Of a DNA stretch of 64,000 nucleotides, positions 1 to 8,705 are shown in pieces (position 1 is the stretch's first letter; each line of letters begins with the position of its first letter). The translations under genes were made by a program, and so were the position numbers. The notes below the pieces were generated by a model. That model made no database searches. It was not told the DNA's origin and saw only the letters and a list, made by a program, of their open reading frames with translations. This DNA is from an uncultured Glaciecola sp. (GTDB lineage: Bacteria; Pseudomonadota; Gammaproteobacteria; Enterobacterales; Alteromonadaceae): contig CAKZLI010000057.1 of the NCBI GenBank assembly GCA_937125395.1, positions 1 to 64,000 of the forward strand, written 5' to 3'.

Positions 1-378
1 AACTCTCACCATACTAGTATCCAATATCGCTTGAATGCCAAACGCTCGAACAAAACGCCTAAGTTTTTGATGCCTTTTAACGATAGTCACCACAATAACA
101 CCGTGCCGTTGCCCTTCGCATTTACCGATTATTTGCAGCTTATCACTGATACGATGAATGCAGAGAGTAATAACGATACCTGCAAAGTCCCAAAGCTTCC
201 TAACCGCTTGCTAAGTAAGCTTGGAATGACAAAAGAGAACTGGCAGCTAGTAACTAGTAATTTTGAAACACTTTTTACTGGGCCTGTCGGTTGCCCCGAG
301 ATGATGGAGAATTTCGCCAAATGCTGCCAAAGAGCATGTCGTCCAAACGTTGCAAATGCCCAAAGGTATCTGTCGTGA
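1..378 (+). CDS. C-terminal part of a Y1 (REP-associated/IS200-like) transposase family protein, open at the 5' window edge
   Basis: Frame is open from base 1 (NSHHTSIQYRLNAKRSNKTPKFLMPFNDSHHNNTVPLPFAFTDYLQLI); the 'HTSIQ..' and 'PLPFAFTDYLQLI' segments resemble the C-terminal region of gammaproteobacterial Y1-type transposases. Confidence 0.6.
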   Translation, partial: NSHHTSIQYRLNAKRSNKTPKFLMPFNDSHHNNTVPLPFAFTDYLQLITDTMNAESNNDTCKVPKLPNRLLSKLGMTKENWQLVTSNFETLFTGPVGCPEMMENFAKCCQRACRPNVANAQRYLS

Positions 379-407
379 ACCTCTAACGCCATTGCAAAAG
401 TACTTGG

Positions 408-1346
408 CTAAATATCGGCTTGGCGTGCAAGCACATCAACAATGTCCTGAGATTTCGTTAGGCGCCTTATGTCGTTGAACAGAACTTCAGCTTCAGGGTA
501 TTGTCTTTTCAGATAGCCGCACCATTGCTTAATTCGGTTGGGGTAATATTTGCCCTTATCACCAAAAATTTCGTAGCCAGAGTACTGAATCAGCAAAGCA
601 GCCAGTTCAGACCATGGCATAGGTGCTATACCCTCTTTAATACTCAGCGCCAAATTAGGCATTGCCAATGCACCTCGTCCAATCATAAGGTTGGTACACT
701 CTGATTGGCTCTGACATCGCTTAGCGTCTTCAGCGTTCCAAATTTCACCATTTGCAACAAGTGGAATATCGGTGTGTTGCTTGATCTTCGCTATCCAGTC
801 CCAATAAGCCGGTGGTTTATATCCCTCCGTTTTGGTCCGCGCATGAACAACGAGCTCAGAAGCGCCCGCTTCAGTGATAGCTATAGCATTCTCGATAGCT
901 AAAGATTTGTCTTCAAAACCTAGTCTGATTTTGGCTGAAACTGGGATTTCTGCAGGAACAGCATCCCTTACAGCTTTCACAATGTCATAAAGGGTTTGGG
1001 TTTCTTTCAACAAAACCGCCCCGCCCTTACTTTTATTAACTGTTTTGGCAGGGCAACCAAAATTAAGGTCGACACCAGGAGAGCCCAGTTCTATTGCTGT
1101 TTGTGCATTCTCTGCAAGCCACTGTGGATGTTGTCCTAATAATTGAACTCGGACAGGCACACCTGCCGGAGTTTTGCCATCATTATGAAGCTCAGGGCAA
1201 AGTCTATAAAACGTTTTCTTTGGTAATTTTTGATCGACAACTCTTACAAATTCAGTAACGCACTGATCGAAACCACCCACGCGAGTGAGCATATCTCTCA
1301 TTAAGTGGTCGACAACGCCCTCCATAGGGGCAAGCATTACTTTCAT
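408..1346 (-). CDS. dusC: tRNA-dihydrouridine(16) synthase
   Basis: 312 aa; MLAPMEGVVDHLMRDMLTRVGG, GVDLNFGCPAKTVNKSKGGAVLL, VHARTKTEGYKPPAYW are Dus/DusC motifs. Confidence 0.93.
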   Translation of the reverse strand: MKVMLAPMEGVVDHLMRDMLTRVGGFDQCVTEFVRVVDQKLPKKTFYRLCPELHNDGKTPAGVPVRVQLLGQHPQWLAENAQTAIELGSPGVDLNFGCPAKTVNKSKGGAVLLKETQTLYDIVKAVRDAVPAEIPVSAKIRLGFEDKSLAIENAIAITEAGASELVVHARTKTEGYKPPAYWDWIAKIKQHTDIPLVANGEIWNAEDAKRCQSQSECTNLMIGRGALAMPNLALSIKEGIAPMPWSELAALLIQYSGYEIFGDKGKYYPNRIKQWCGYLKRQYPEAEVLFNDIRRLTKSQDIVDVLARQADI

Positions 1347-1629
1347 TGCAAACGTCTCAGATTAATAGAACATAAAATTGGCGCGGGAGTTTAGCAAAAA
1401 GCACTTATATCAGCCAGGCTTTGATGCTTAGTTTTTCAACTTCTGTGACTGTCTATTTAAGGTGCATTTAAGGTGGTTTTAAATTGCAGCTATTTAAATT
1501 TAGTAAGTGTCTGTCCGCTAGACACTTTAATTCATGTGGGAGTGATGCAGGCTTCTAATTCTATACGAATAGAAAAACTTGTGTGTCTGTCCGTTTGTAG
1601 AGAAATTTTGATAGAAATCCGCACTTAGC

Positions 1630-1818
1630 CTATTTACGAGGCTGTAACTGGGTAGCGGCTTCCTTTTCTAAATTTTCAAGGCGAGTGAATACGGCCTTCT
1701 TTTGATTATCGGTGTATGTCCGCCAATTAATGATTTCTTCAATCGTACGTTTACACCCAATGCAAATGTCTTCTTCGGTTAATTTGCACAAGGCTACACA
1801 GGGGGAAATTAAGTTCAT
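1630..1818 (-). CDS. DUF1289 family small Cys-containing protein
   Basis: 62 aa; SPCVALCKLTEEDICIGCKRTIEEIINW is the DUF1289 pattern. Confidence 0.8.
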   Translation of the reverse strand: MNLISPCVALCKLTEEDICIGCKRTIEEIINWRTYTDNQKKAVFTRLENLEKEAATQLQPRK

Positions 1819-2063
1819 AAAGCTTCTGTTTTATCCAGACCGTCTTTTTTACTCTGTACTCGCGAAGCTGCGATAGCTGCCATTGTAGTTTCTGATAGCT
1901 CTTTATTGGACCACAAACAAACATGACAACCAAAGCGCGATTCAAGATATGAGGAAAACTCAGTGTCTGTCCCACAGTCATACCTCACTAAATTTTGCTT
2001 TTTACCGTCGTAAATAACCGCAGAATAAGTAAACACAAAGAGCCTCCTAAAAAAGAGGCTCAA
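1815..2063 (-). CDS. hypothetical protein, overlapping the DUF1289 start
   Basis: 82-aa ORF with 4-bp overlap with the next gene (ATGA-type coupling). Confidence 0.45.
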   Translation of the reverse strand: MSLFFRRLFVFTYSAVIYDGKKQNLVRYDCGTDTEFSSYLESRFGCHVCLWSNKELSETTMAAIAASRVQSKKDGLDKTEAL

Positions 2064-2095
2064 ATATACATCTAGACGTCTAAACGTTCAAGCGT

Positions 2096-3001
2096 CTAAT
2101 TTAAATAATCGAGTGCAGCGCAAATTGCGGCCACCTGAGCATCATTGCAATTCTCGGGTGTCGCATTATCGCTATCGGGATAGACTTCTGTGGTTGTGAC
2201 GTACTTAGCATCTGTCATACCTCCACAAAGGTACAACGACTTCTTGTCATAGCAAATTACACCTTCACTCACCACATCTGCACCTATAATCTTTCCGTTT
2301 TCATCGGCCGGTGCGATATGCGTTACTTTTTTCACAGCCTCAATAACTGCTTTTTGAAACTCTATTTGGGGGCTTGGAGTATTAGCAACCGTATAGAAAC
2401 CATCTGGAATGTTCCAGTTATCATGGATCACCCCATCCCGCGCAGCCAGTGCTGGTCTAAACTCACTATTGTCCGTGTCTGTCGTTTCATGCAAATCAAT
2501 ATGAAGCGTAAGAGATAACGCTAAGTCAGATACTAATTGCATAAGCTGAGCAGACTCAGGTGCAGGAGAATCGCTGTAAAACGAGCGATTCGGATCTAAT
2601 GCCATTGGGTTCCATCGATTTATCGACTCGTATCCCCAGGGACTTACACATGGCACCACAACTATATTTACTTGCTCCGCGTACTGAGCCAACTTTGTTT
2701 CAATAAATTGAAGCGCTCCTTGCACACCACTGGTTTCATAGCCGTGAACACCGCCTGTAACGAGTGCAGACGGCTTTTCAGCGTCAAAACTCTTGGGAAT
2801 GACAACATATAGTGGGTAACGCGCTGTATCATAAGGAAGTGCGCCATACTGCTTTAACTCAAAGCCTTCAGGGATAATGTTGAAGAGTTTATTAAGTACT
2901 TCTTCCTGATAACTTCTTTTCACAGTCTGCTGTGCTTTCCATTGGGCTTTTTCTTTTTCGCCCCACGGCTCACCAGGAGTTCCAATTGGATAATTCTGCA
3001 T
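2096..3001 (-). CDS. M14-like zinc carboxypeptidase / succinylglutamate desuccinylase-like peptidase
   Basis: 301 aa; GGVHGYETSGVQGALQFIE, NPNRSF-like (LDPNRSF) and LHIDLHETTDTD zinc-binding type motifs. Confidence 0.75.
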   Translation of the reverse strand: MQNYPIGTPGEPWGEKEKAQWKAQQTVKRSYQEEVLNKLFNIIPEGFELKQYGALPYDTARYPLYVVIPKSFDAEKPSALVTGGVHGYETSGVQGALQFIETKLAQYAEQVNIVVVPCVSPWGYESINRWNPMALDPNRSFYSDSPAPESAQLMQLVSDLALSLTLHIDLHETTDTDNSEFRPALAARDGVIHDNWNIPDGFYTVANTPSPQIEFQKAVIEAVKKVTHIAPADENGKIIGADVVSEGVICYDKKSLYLCGGMTDAKYVTTTEVYPDSDNATPENCNDAQVAAICAALDYLN

Positions 3002-3313
3002 ATAACACCTCTTTTGTATTTTTTAGATCATAACAGTTCAACAAGCTCACGTATCTATCACACAAAAGTTTCTTAAAGGGTTGTGACATGAGTTCTTTAC
3101 GCATTGAACCTCTGAAAAGTACTTGCGCGAAGGTGTTGACGCCTCTTTTGTAAGAATTGCAAATTCCGATAAAAATGATCGGTGTATGTCTAGGTAGATG
3201 GTTTAAAGAGGGAAAGAAGAGTGTCTGTCCACTGAAGCTTTCTTAAGATGGCTTTGCATCTATTTGCTTACAGATTTAATTGCAGTGTCTGTCCACAAAG
3301 TTTTAAGCCAGAA

Positions 3314-3344
3314 ACAAAAAAACCAGCCGAATGGCTGGTTTTTT
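3314..3344 (-). terminator. Rho-independent terminator next to tRNA-Glu
   Basis: AACCAGCC-GAAT-GGCTGGTT hairpin flanked by A and T tracts. Confidence 0.75.
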
Positions 3345-3349
3345 CGAAA

Positions 3350-3425
3350 TGGCGTCCCCTAGGGGATTCGAACCCCTGTTACCGCCGTGAAAGGGCGGTG
3401 TCCTAGGCCTCTAGACGAAGGGGAC
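3350..3425 (-). tRNA. tRNA-Glu (TTC), CCA encoded
   Basis: Reverse complement GTCCCCTTCGTCTAGAGGCCTAGGACACCGCCCTTTCACGGCGGTAACAGGGGTTCGAATCCCCTAGGGGACGCCA folds as a cloverleaf; anticodon TTC. Confidence 0.96.
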
Positions 3426-3528
3426 AGAAACTTTTACATTCCTGTTAGATTATCAAGGTATCTATATAGATACTAATTTAATCCAACCTAGGGCAAACAC
3501 GAATGCTTGCGATGCTACCGGCATGATT

Positions 3529-3604
3529 TGGTGGAGCCAGGCGGGATCGAACCGCCGACCTCTTGCGTGCCACGCAAGCGCTCTCCCAGCTGAGCTATGG
3601 CCCC
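3529..3604 (-). tRNA. tRNA-Ala (GGC), CCA encoded
   Basis: Reverse complement GGGGCCATAGCTCAGCTGGGAGAGCGCTTGCGTGGCACGCAAGAGGTCGGCGGTTCGATCCCGCCTGGCTCCACCA; anticodon GGC. Confidence 0.96.
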
Positions 3605-3695
3605 ATCATGTAAACTGGAGTACCATATTTAGTGCTACAGTTCCGTGACAGCGAGCGCATTTTAGGCAGAGAGCCGTTTGATGTCAACGCTTTAT

Positions 3696-5105
3696 TTAAG
3701 AATTCTCTCTGTTTGCTATAAATTCAAGCGCTTTGTCGATTCTTTCACCTATAACGTGCTGTTCAAGCAATACTAAGGTGACATCCAAGGACGGTGAATT
3801 ACCAGAACCGGTCGCAGCAACACGCAATGGCATCCCTACTTTGCCCATACCCACTGCTAATGTTTCGGCTGTAGCATTAATTGCTGCTTGAATTGCATCT
3901 GATGACCACTCATTGAGTGCTAATAAATTATCTTTTACTAACAACAGGGCTTCTTTAGCAACTGGGCGTAAATGTTTTTTGGCCGCATTAGCATCAAATT
4001 CAGCAAAATCTTGATAAAAATACGTACTGATTTCTGCCATTTCTTTTAATGTTTTGACTCGATCAGCTTGTATCGAAACAATATCGGCTAATGCCGGTCC
4101 TTGGTCGGTATTAATCTGCATTTGCGCAAAATGCCATGCTAATGGATCTGTCACTTCTTGTACCGGCAACGTTTTCATATAATGTTGATTCAACCAGACG
4201 AGTTTTTCGGTATTAAAGGCAGACGCAGATTTACTGATATTACTCAATGAAAAATGCTCAATCATCTCATCGACACTAAATACTTCTTGATCACCATGTG
4301 ACCAACCCAAGCGGACCAGGTAATTAAGTAATGCTTGCGGTAAATAACCTTCATCGCGATATTGCATGACGCTGACAGCGCCATGACGTTTAGAGAGTTT
4401 TTTACCATCATCACCAAGGATCATAGAAACATGCGCATATTCAGGGATAGGAGCACCGAGTGCATGCAGTATATTGATCTGACGTGGGGTATTGTTGATA
4501 TGATCTTCACCACGGACCACATGCGTAATACCCATATCCCAATCATCGACTACAACACAGAAATTGTATGTGGGCGCACCATCAGTACGCATAATAATCA
4601 AATCATCCAGCTCAGTATTACTAATAGTAATATCACCGCGGATATGATCATTGATCACCACCTCACCCTCTAGCGGGTTTTTAAAACGCACGACATAAGG
4701 TGCAGCAACAGGATGATCAGTCCGATCTCGCCATGTACCTGGATAACGTGGTTTTTCGCCTGCCGCTTCTTGAGCTTCTCGAATACTATCTAGCTCTGCA
4801 ACACTCATGAAGCATTTATAAGCCTTACCTTCGTCTAAAAGTTGTTGCACTAACGCTTTGTAACGATCAAACCGGTCTGTTTGATAGATTGGGCCAACAT
4901 CATGGGTTAAACCTAACCATGTCATGCCATCCAAAATCGCTTGTTTGGCATCATCTGTTGAGCGTTCAATATCGGTATCTTCAATTCGCAATACGAATTG
5001 ACCGCCTTGGCTTTTGGCAAATAACCAAGAATATAATGCTGTGCGCGCGCCGCCCACATGGAGATAGCCGGTAGGGCTAGGTGCAAATCGAGTAACTACA
5101 GACAT
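3696..5105 (-). CDS. gltX: glutamyl-tRNA synthetase
   Basis: [30 protein letters not shown] (HIGH region) and [16 protein letters not shown] (KMSKS-type). Start set at the internal Met preceding [11 protein letters not shown] rather than the ORF start at 5123. Confidence 0.97.
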   Translation of the reverse strand: MSVVTRFAPSPTGYLHVGGARTALYSWLFAKSQGGQFVLRIEDTDIERSTDDAKQAILDGMTWLGLTHDVGPIYQTDRFDRYKALVQQLLDEGKAYKCFMSVAELDSIREAQEAAGEKPRYPGTWRDRTDHPVAAPYVVRFKNPLEGEVVINDHIRGDITISNTELDDLIIMRTDGAPTYNFCVVVDDWDMGITHVVRGEDHINNTPRQINILHALGAPIPEYAHVSMILGDDGKKLSKRHGAVSVMQYRDEGYLPQALLNYLVRLGWSHGDQEVFSVDEMIEHFSLSNISKSASAFNTEKLVWLNQHYMKTLPVQEVTDPLAWHFAQMQINTDQGPALADIVSIQADRVKTLKEMAEISTYFYQDFAEFDANAAKKHLRPVAKEALLLVKDNLLALNEWSSDAIQAAINATAETLAVGMGKVGMPLRVAATGSGNSPSLDVTLVLLEQHVIGERIDKALEFIANRENS

Positions 5106-5246
5106 GGTGCTTCCTAATGACAAAGTTTGATGGGGCGCATTTTAACAGAATACAAAGCGAATTAAACAAAGATATTAAGCTACTTTAGGTCTGTATGATT
5201 AAAACTAAAGCAATTGGATTAAAATATACACATTTAAAAGAAATTA

Positions 5247-5274
5247 TTGACACCCGCTCTTTGATCCCTATAAT
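5247..5274 (+). promoter_or_regulatory. Sigma70-type promoter of tRNA-Val copy 1
   Basis: TTGACA (5247-5252), 16-bp spacer, TATAAT (5269-5274), about 40 bp before the mature tRNA. Confidence 0.75.
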
Positions 5275-5315
5275 ACGCCTCACTTGCTCTTCAGCAGCAA
5301 GGTTTTTAAAGATAC

Positions 5316-5391
5316 GGTCGCTTAGCTCAGTTGGGAGAGCATCGCCCTTACAAGGCGAGGGTCACTGGTTCAAGCCCAGTAGCGACCACCA
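5316..5391 (+). tRNA. tRNA-Val (TAC), copy 1
   Basis: GGTCGCTTAGCTCAGTTGGGAGAGCATCGCCCTTACAAGGCGAGGGTCACTGGTTCAAGCCCAGTAGCGACCACCA; anticodon TAC. Confidence 0.97.
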
Positions 5392-5402
5392 TCTTACTCA
5401 CA

Positions 5403-5489
5403 CATCATCCACTATTAATACGACACACACTGGTTCAAGTCTTTCCGACCGAGCCGCAGTAGCGACCACCATCTTATCCCCTTATAAAT
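5403..5489 (+). repeat. 87-bp direct repeat (copy 1) containing a degenerate tRNA-Val 3'-end-like tail
   Basis: CATCATCCACTATTAATACGACACACACTGGTTCAAGTCTTTCCGACCGAGCCGCAGTAGCGACCACCATCTTATCCCCTTATAAAT; one mismatch to 11096-11182 by eye. Confidence 0.95.
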
Positions 5490-5662
5490 CAAATACATTT
5501 CCCTAACTCAGTAATTTATACCCGTATTATCAATCGCTAGTAAAAGTCACGTTGAAACAACGAACCTTGTGCTCTGTAGTAATTTTTACTTCACTCTTAA
5601 CTTTAGATACTATGCTCTAAAATAAGACGCAATCTTGAAATATTTCAACATAGGCAGGACTC

Positions 5663-6076
5663 ATGTCACAAACTACTCGCGGACGCATTACGACTCGAAC
5701 GATAGCAATGCCGGGCGATACCAATCCCTCAGGCGATATTTTTGGTGGATGGGTGTTATCGCAAATGGATATTGCGGCTGGTATCTGCGCAGGTCAGCGC
5801 GCGCAGAGTCGAGTTGTCACTGTATCCGTTGATAAAATGAGTTTCATTCGACCGGTTAAGGTGGGTGATATCTTGGGTATATATACCGAAGTTGATAGTG
5901 TCGGCAAAACTTCCATTAATGTGCATATTGAAGCATGGGTTAGACGTGATCGCATTGGTCTTCGTGAAAAAGTCACCGAAGCTAAATTTAAGTTCGTTGC
6001 AGTCAATGATGATGGTAAGCCTATTCCGTTACCGGTATTTGAAGATTTACCATCATATGTGTCGCAGATACAATAA
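5663..6076 (+). CDS. acyl-CoA thioesterase (YciA-like hotdog)
   Basis: TTRTIAMPGDTNPSGDIFGGWVLSQMDIAAG is the YciA/acyl-CoA hydrolase motif. Confidence 0.9.
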   Translation: MSQTTRGRITTRTIAMPGDTNPSGDIFGGWVLSQMDIAAGICAGQRAQSRVVTVSVDKMSFIRPVKVGDILGIYTEVDSVGKTSINVHIEAWVRRDRIGLREKVTEAKFKFVAVNDDGKPIPLPVFEDLPSYVSQIQ

Positions 6077-6096
6077 TACTTACTTTAGGATGCACT

Positions 6097-6774
6097 ATGA
6101 CACCATGGGTTAAACTCGGCACAGCACAAATTCCAAACAATGGTGGTGAGTTAAATTTTTCACGACGCGGCGAAGAGTTTTCGATCCGATTATCCGGTAT
6201 TCGCGGTGAACTGATGAATAGTCGAGTGTATAATTCTGAACAAGAACTGGCTCAATTAGGCTGTGCTTATCTCAAATCCACACCTAATGCACATGTTTTA
6301 GTTGGTGGTTTGGGTATGGGTTATACGCTAGCAGCAGCGCTCAAAGCAGTGACACCAAGTTCAACTGTCACGGTTGCAGAACTTATTCCTGAAGTGCATC
6401 AATGGAATCAAGGACCACTCGGAAAATGTGCGAACAATCCATTACAAGATCCTCGCACCAAAGTACAAATTGGCGATGTAAAACTACTTTTGAACACGCA
6501 AACCCCCACTTATAATGCGATTTTATTGGATGTCGATAATGGGCCTGAAGGGCTAACGCATTCAGATAACAATTGGATCTACTCAGAAGCCGGATTAAAG
6601 GATATATACCAAGTACTTCGCCCCGGCGGCATGTTAGCGATTTGGTCTGCTGGGCCGGATTACTTGTTTACTGTCCGTCTCAAAAAAGCGGGGTATGAGG
6701 TGCGTACACAAATTGCACGATCTCGCAAAGGTAAAGGCAGCAAGCATACTATTTTTTTAGCACGTAAGGTTTAA
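6097..6774 (+). CDS. spermidine synthase-like methyltransferase-fold protein
   Basis: 225 aa; VLVGGLGMGYTLAAAL, VTVAELIPEVHQWN, AILLDVDNGPEGLTH. Confidence 0.82.
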   Translation: MTPWVKLGTAQIPNNGGELNFSRRGEEFSIRLSGIRGELMNSRVYNSEQELAQLGCAYLKSTPNAHVLVGGLGMGYTLAAALKAVTPSSTVTVAELIPEVHQWNQGPLGKCANNPLQDPRTKVQIGDVKLLLNTQTPTYNAILLDVDNGPEGLTHSDNNWIYSEAGLKDIYQVLRPGGMLAIWSAGPDYLFTVRLKKAGYEVRTQIARSRKGKGSKHTIFLARKV

Positions 6775-7025
6775 CAATTGTAGAAAGTACCAGAAATATA
6801 TTCATGTATGAAAGTTTCTTCCTCAACATAAGGTCTATATCTACTCAATCACTCTCAATACATGGATTTATTATGCAACGCTTACTCGCTCTGACACTAT
6901 TGCTGTTTTCTTTTACTACCTTGGCCAATGATATTTATCCTCAAAAAGTTAATTTTTAAAAGCAATCCGATTGTGCTGCCACTGCGTATAACTATTCATT
7001 AAAACCAACTTATTGGATATTAATT

Positions 7026-7673
7026 ATGCGTAGTTTTCTTGTTTCTTTTTTTATAATGTTAGGTTGTATTCACACTATGAGTATCGCGTCTGAGTCTGAA
7101 GTAGATAACTCTGCACCGCCTATGTACAAAGGTACTGAAACTCTTGCCTATCGTGTTATTGAGCAACTCAGTGATGATATCGAGATCCGTCAATACCCTG
7201 CAACGGTAAAAGTCTCAGCGCTTGCTAGCGGAGAAAATAACGCTTTTCGTCAATTATTCAAATACATCTCTGGCGCAAATACAGTCAAGACTCAGATTGC
7301 AATGACTGCACCTGTAGAGATGTCCAAACAAACATCTACCGCAATAGCCATGACGACACCGGTTGAAATGCAACAGCAAGATGGTCAACAGCTCATGAGT
7401 TTTTTCTTGCCGGCAATGTATGATGCAGCCACTGCACCAAAACCAACCGGACCAGGTGTGTTTTTAACGCCTGTACCGGCTAAGAAAATGGCCGTTATTC
7501 GCTTTTCAGGTTTACGTGGCGATAGTAAAGTCGCTAACAAAACCGAACAACTGCGTAGTGCATTAAATACAACCAATTATCAAATTATTGCTGCGCCTGT
7601 CATCATGGGCTATGACGCTCCCTGGACACTGTGGTTCAATCGACGCAATGAAGTGATGTTCGAAATTCAATAA
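7026..7673 (+). CDS. SOUL heme-binding family protein, probably exported
   Basis: N-terminal hydrophobic signal; YRVIEQLSDDIEIRQYPATVKVSA, KTQIAMTAPVEM, AMTTPVEM motifs. Confidence 0.88.
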   Translation: MRSFLVSFFIMLGCIHTMSIASESEVDNSAPPMYKGTETLAYRVIEQLSDDIEIRQYPATVKVSALASGENNAFRQLFKYISGANTVKTQIAMTAPVEMSKQTSTAIAMTTPVEMQQQDGQQLMSFFLPAMYDAATAPKPTGPGVFLTPVPAKKMAVIRFSGLRGDSKVANKTEQLRSALNTTNYQIIAAPVIMGYDAPWTLWFNRRNEVMFEIQ

Positions 7674-7781
7674 TCATAACATCCTCGGCCTTTTATAAGA
7701 CTAAAGGCTAGGATGCCTTCACCGCGCCTTATAGGTAAATTAAACCCCTTGCTAATTCTATTTCATAATACGTAGCCATTC

Positions 7782-8651
7782 ATGCCACAACGTTTTCAAT
7801 ATTTAATTCCTTGGTTGTTTTTACTCGTGTGGAGCTCTGGTTACTCGATGGCTAAACTGGCATTGGAGTTTACCCTGCCCTTTAATCTGCTTGCCTACCG
7901 ATTCTTGGGAGCCGCATTAGTAGTCACGCCTTTAGTCTTCATCCTGCGCTTAAACTTGCCTACTTGGTCACATGCCAAGAGTCTGATTGGTACTGGGGTA
8001 TTTTTGCATCTAGGGCATTTTGGCACTATGTATGTAGGGATGAAACTGGGTGCCAGTGCTAACATCATGGCGTTATTTGCCGCATCACAACCGGTATTAA
8101 TCATATTAACCGGCGCATTAATTGCCAAACAAATGCCATCGTGGAAAATCTGGTTAGGTTTGATGATGGGCTTAGCCGGCGCGGCGTGGGTGATTGGTGT
8201 CGATATGCAAGGTGATACGGGATATGTGTTAGGTGCAGTATTAGGTTTTGTTGCGGTTGTCGGCATGTCCATAGGACAGGTAATCGAAAAGCGTCGCACC
8301 CTGCCCTTACATCCTTTGGTTGCGACATGGGTGCAGTATATCTTTGCGGCAGTGGTCAGTGTGCCTGTGGCGCTGTTTACTGAAGGACTGTATTTTGAGG
8401 CGACCCCAGCTTTCTTCTTTTCCGTTGGACATTTAATTGTCGTCAATACGGTTATTGGGATCATGCTAATGTTTTCTATGGTACGCAGTGGCTCTATGTC
8501 CCAAGCTACCGCTATTATGTTTTTGGTGCCCGCAGTGGCGGCAATTATTGCTTGGCCGGTGGCGGGTGAAACTGTCCCCTTATGGGCTATTCCAGGGATG
8601 TTATTAGCGATGGCAGGGGCAATTTGGACGCGTAAATTTGCGCAAAAATAA
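7782..8651 (+). CDS. EamA/DMT family transporter
   Basis: 289 aa, about 10 hydrophobic segments; LLVWSSGYSMAKLALEF..., two EamA-like halves. Confidence 0.88.
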   Translation: MPQRFQYLIPWLFLLVWSSGYSMAKLALEFTLPFNLLAYRFLGAALVVTPLVFILRLNLPTWSHAKSLIGTGVFLHLGHFGTMYVGMKLGASANIMALFAASQPVLIILTGALIAKQMPSWKIWLGLMMGLAGAAWVIGVDMQGDTGYVLGAVLGFVAVVGMSIGQVIEKRRTLPLHPLVATWVQYIFAAVVSVPVALFTEGLYFEATPAFFFSVGHLIVVNTVIGIMLMFSMVRSGSMSQATAIMFLVPAVAAIIAWPVAGETVPLWAIPGMLLAMAGAIWTRKFAQK

Positions 8652-8705
8652 ACATATATTTCATAAGTTTTTACAAACTGTCAGAATAAGGTTAATCTCT
8701 ATAAA

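Noticed and set aside
2474-2483. GTGTCTGTCG near-match to the GTGTCTGTCC decamer
   Set aside because: One mismatch and inside the peptidase coding sequence (TDTD codons); not counted as a repeat copy.
5195-5506. 103-aa plus-strand ORF
   Set aside because: It runs straight through tRNA-Val and the tail repeat; a spurious ORF.
7895-8464. 189-aa minus-strand ORF opposite the EamA transporter
   Set aside because: Antisense shadow of a membrane protein gene; composition (Thr/Pro/Lys rich) is typical of shadow ORFs.
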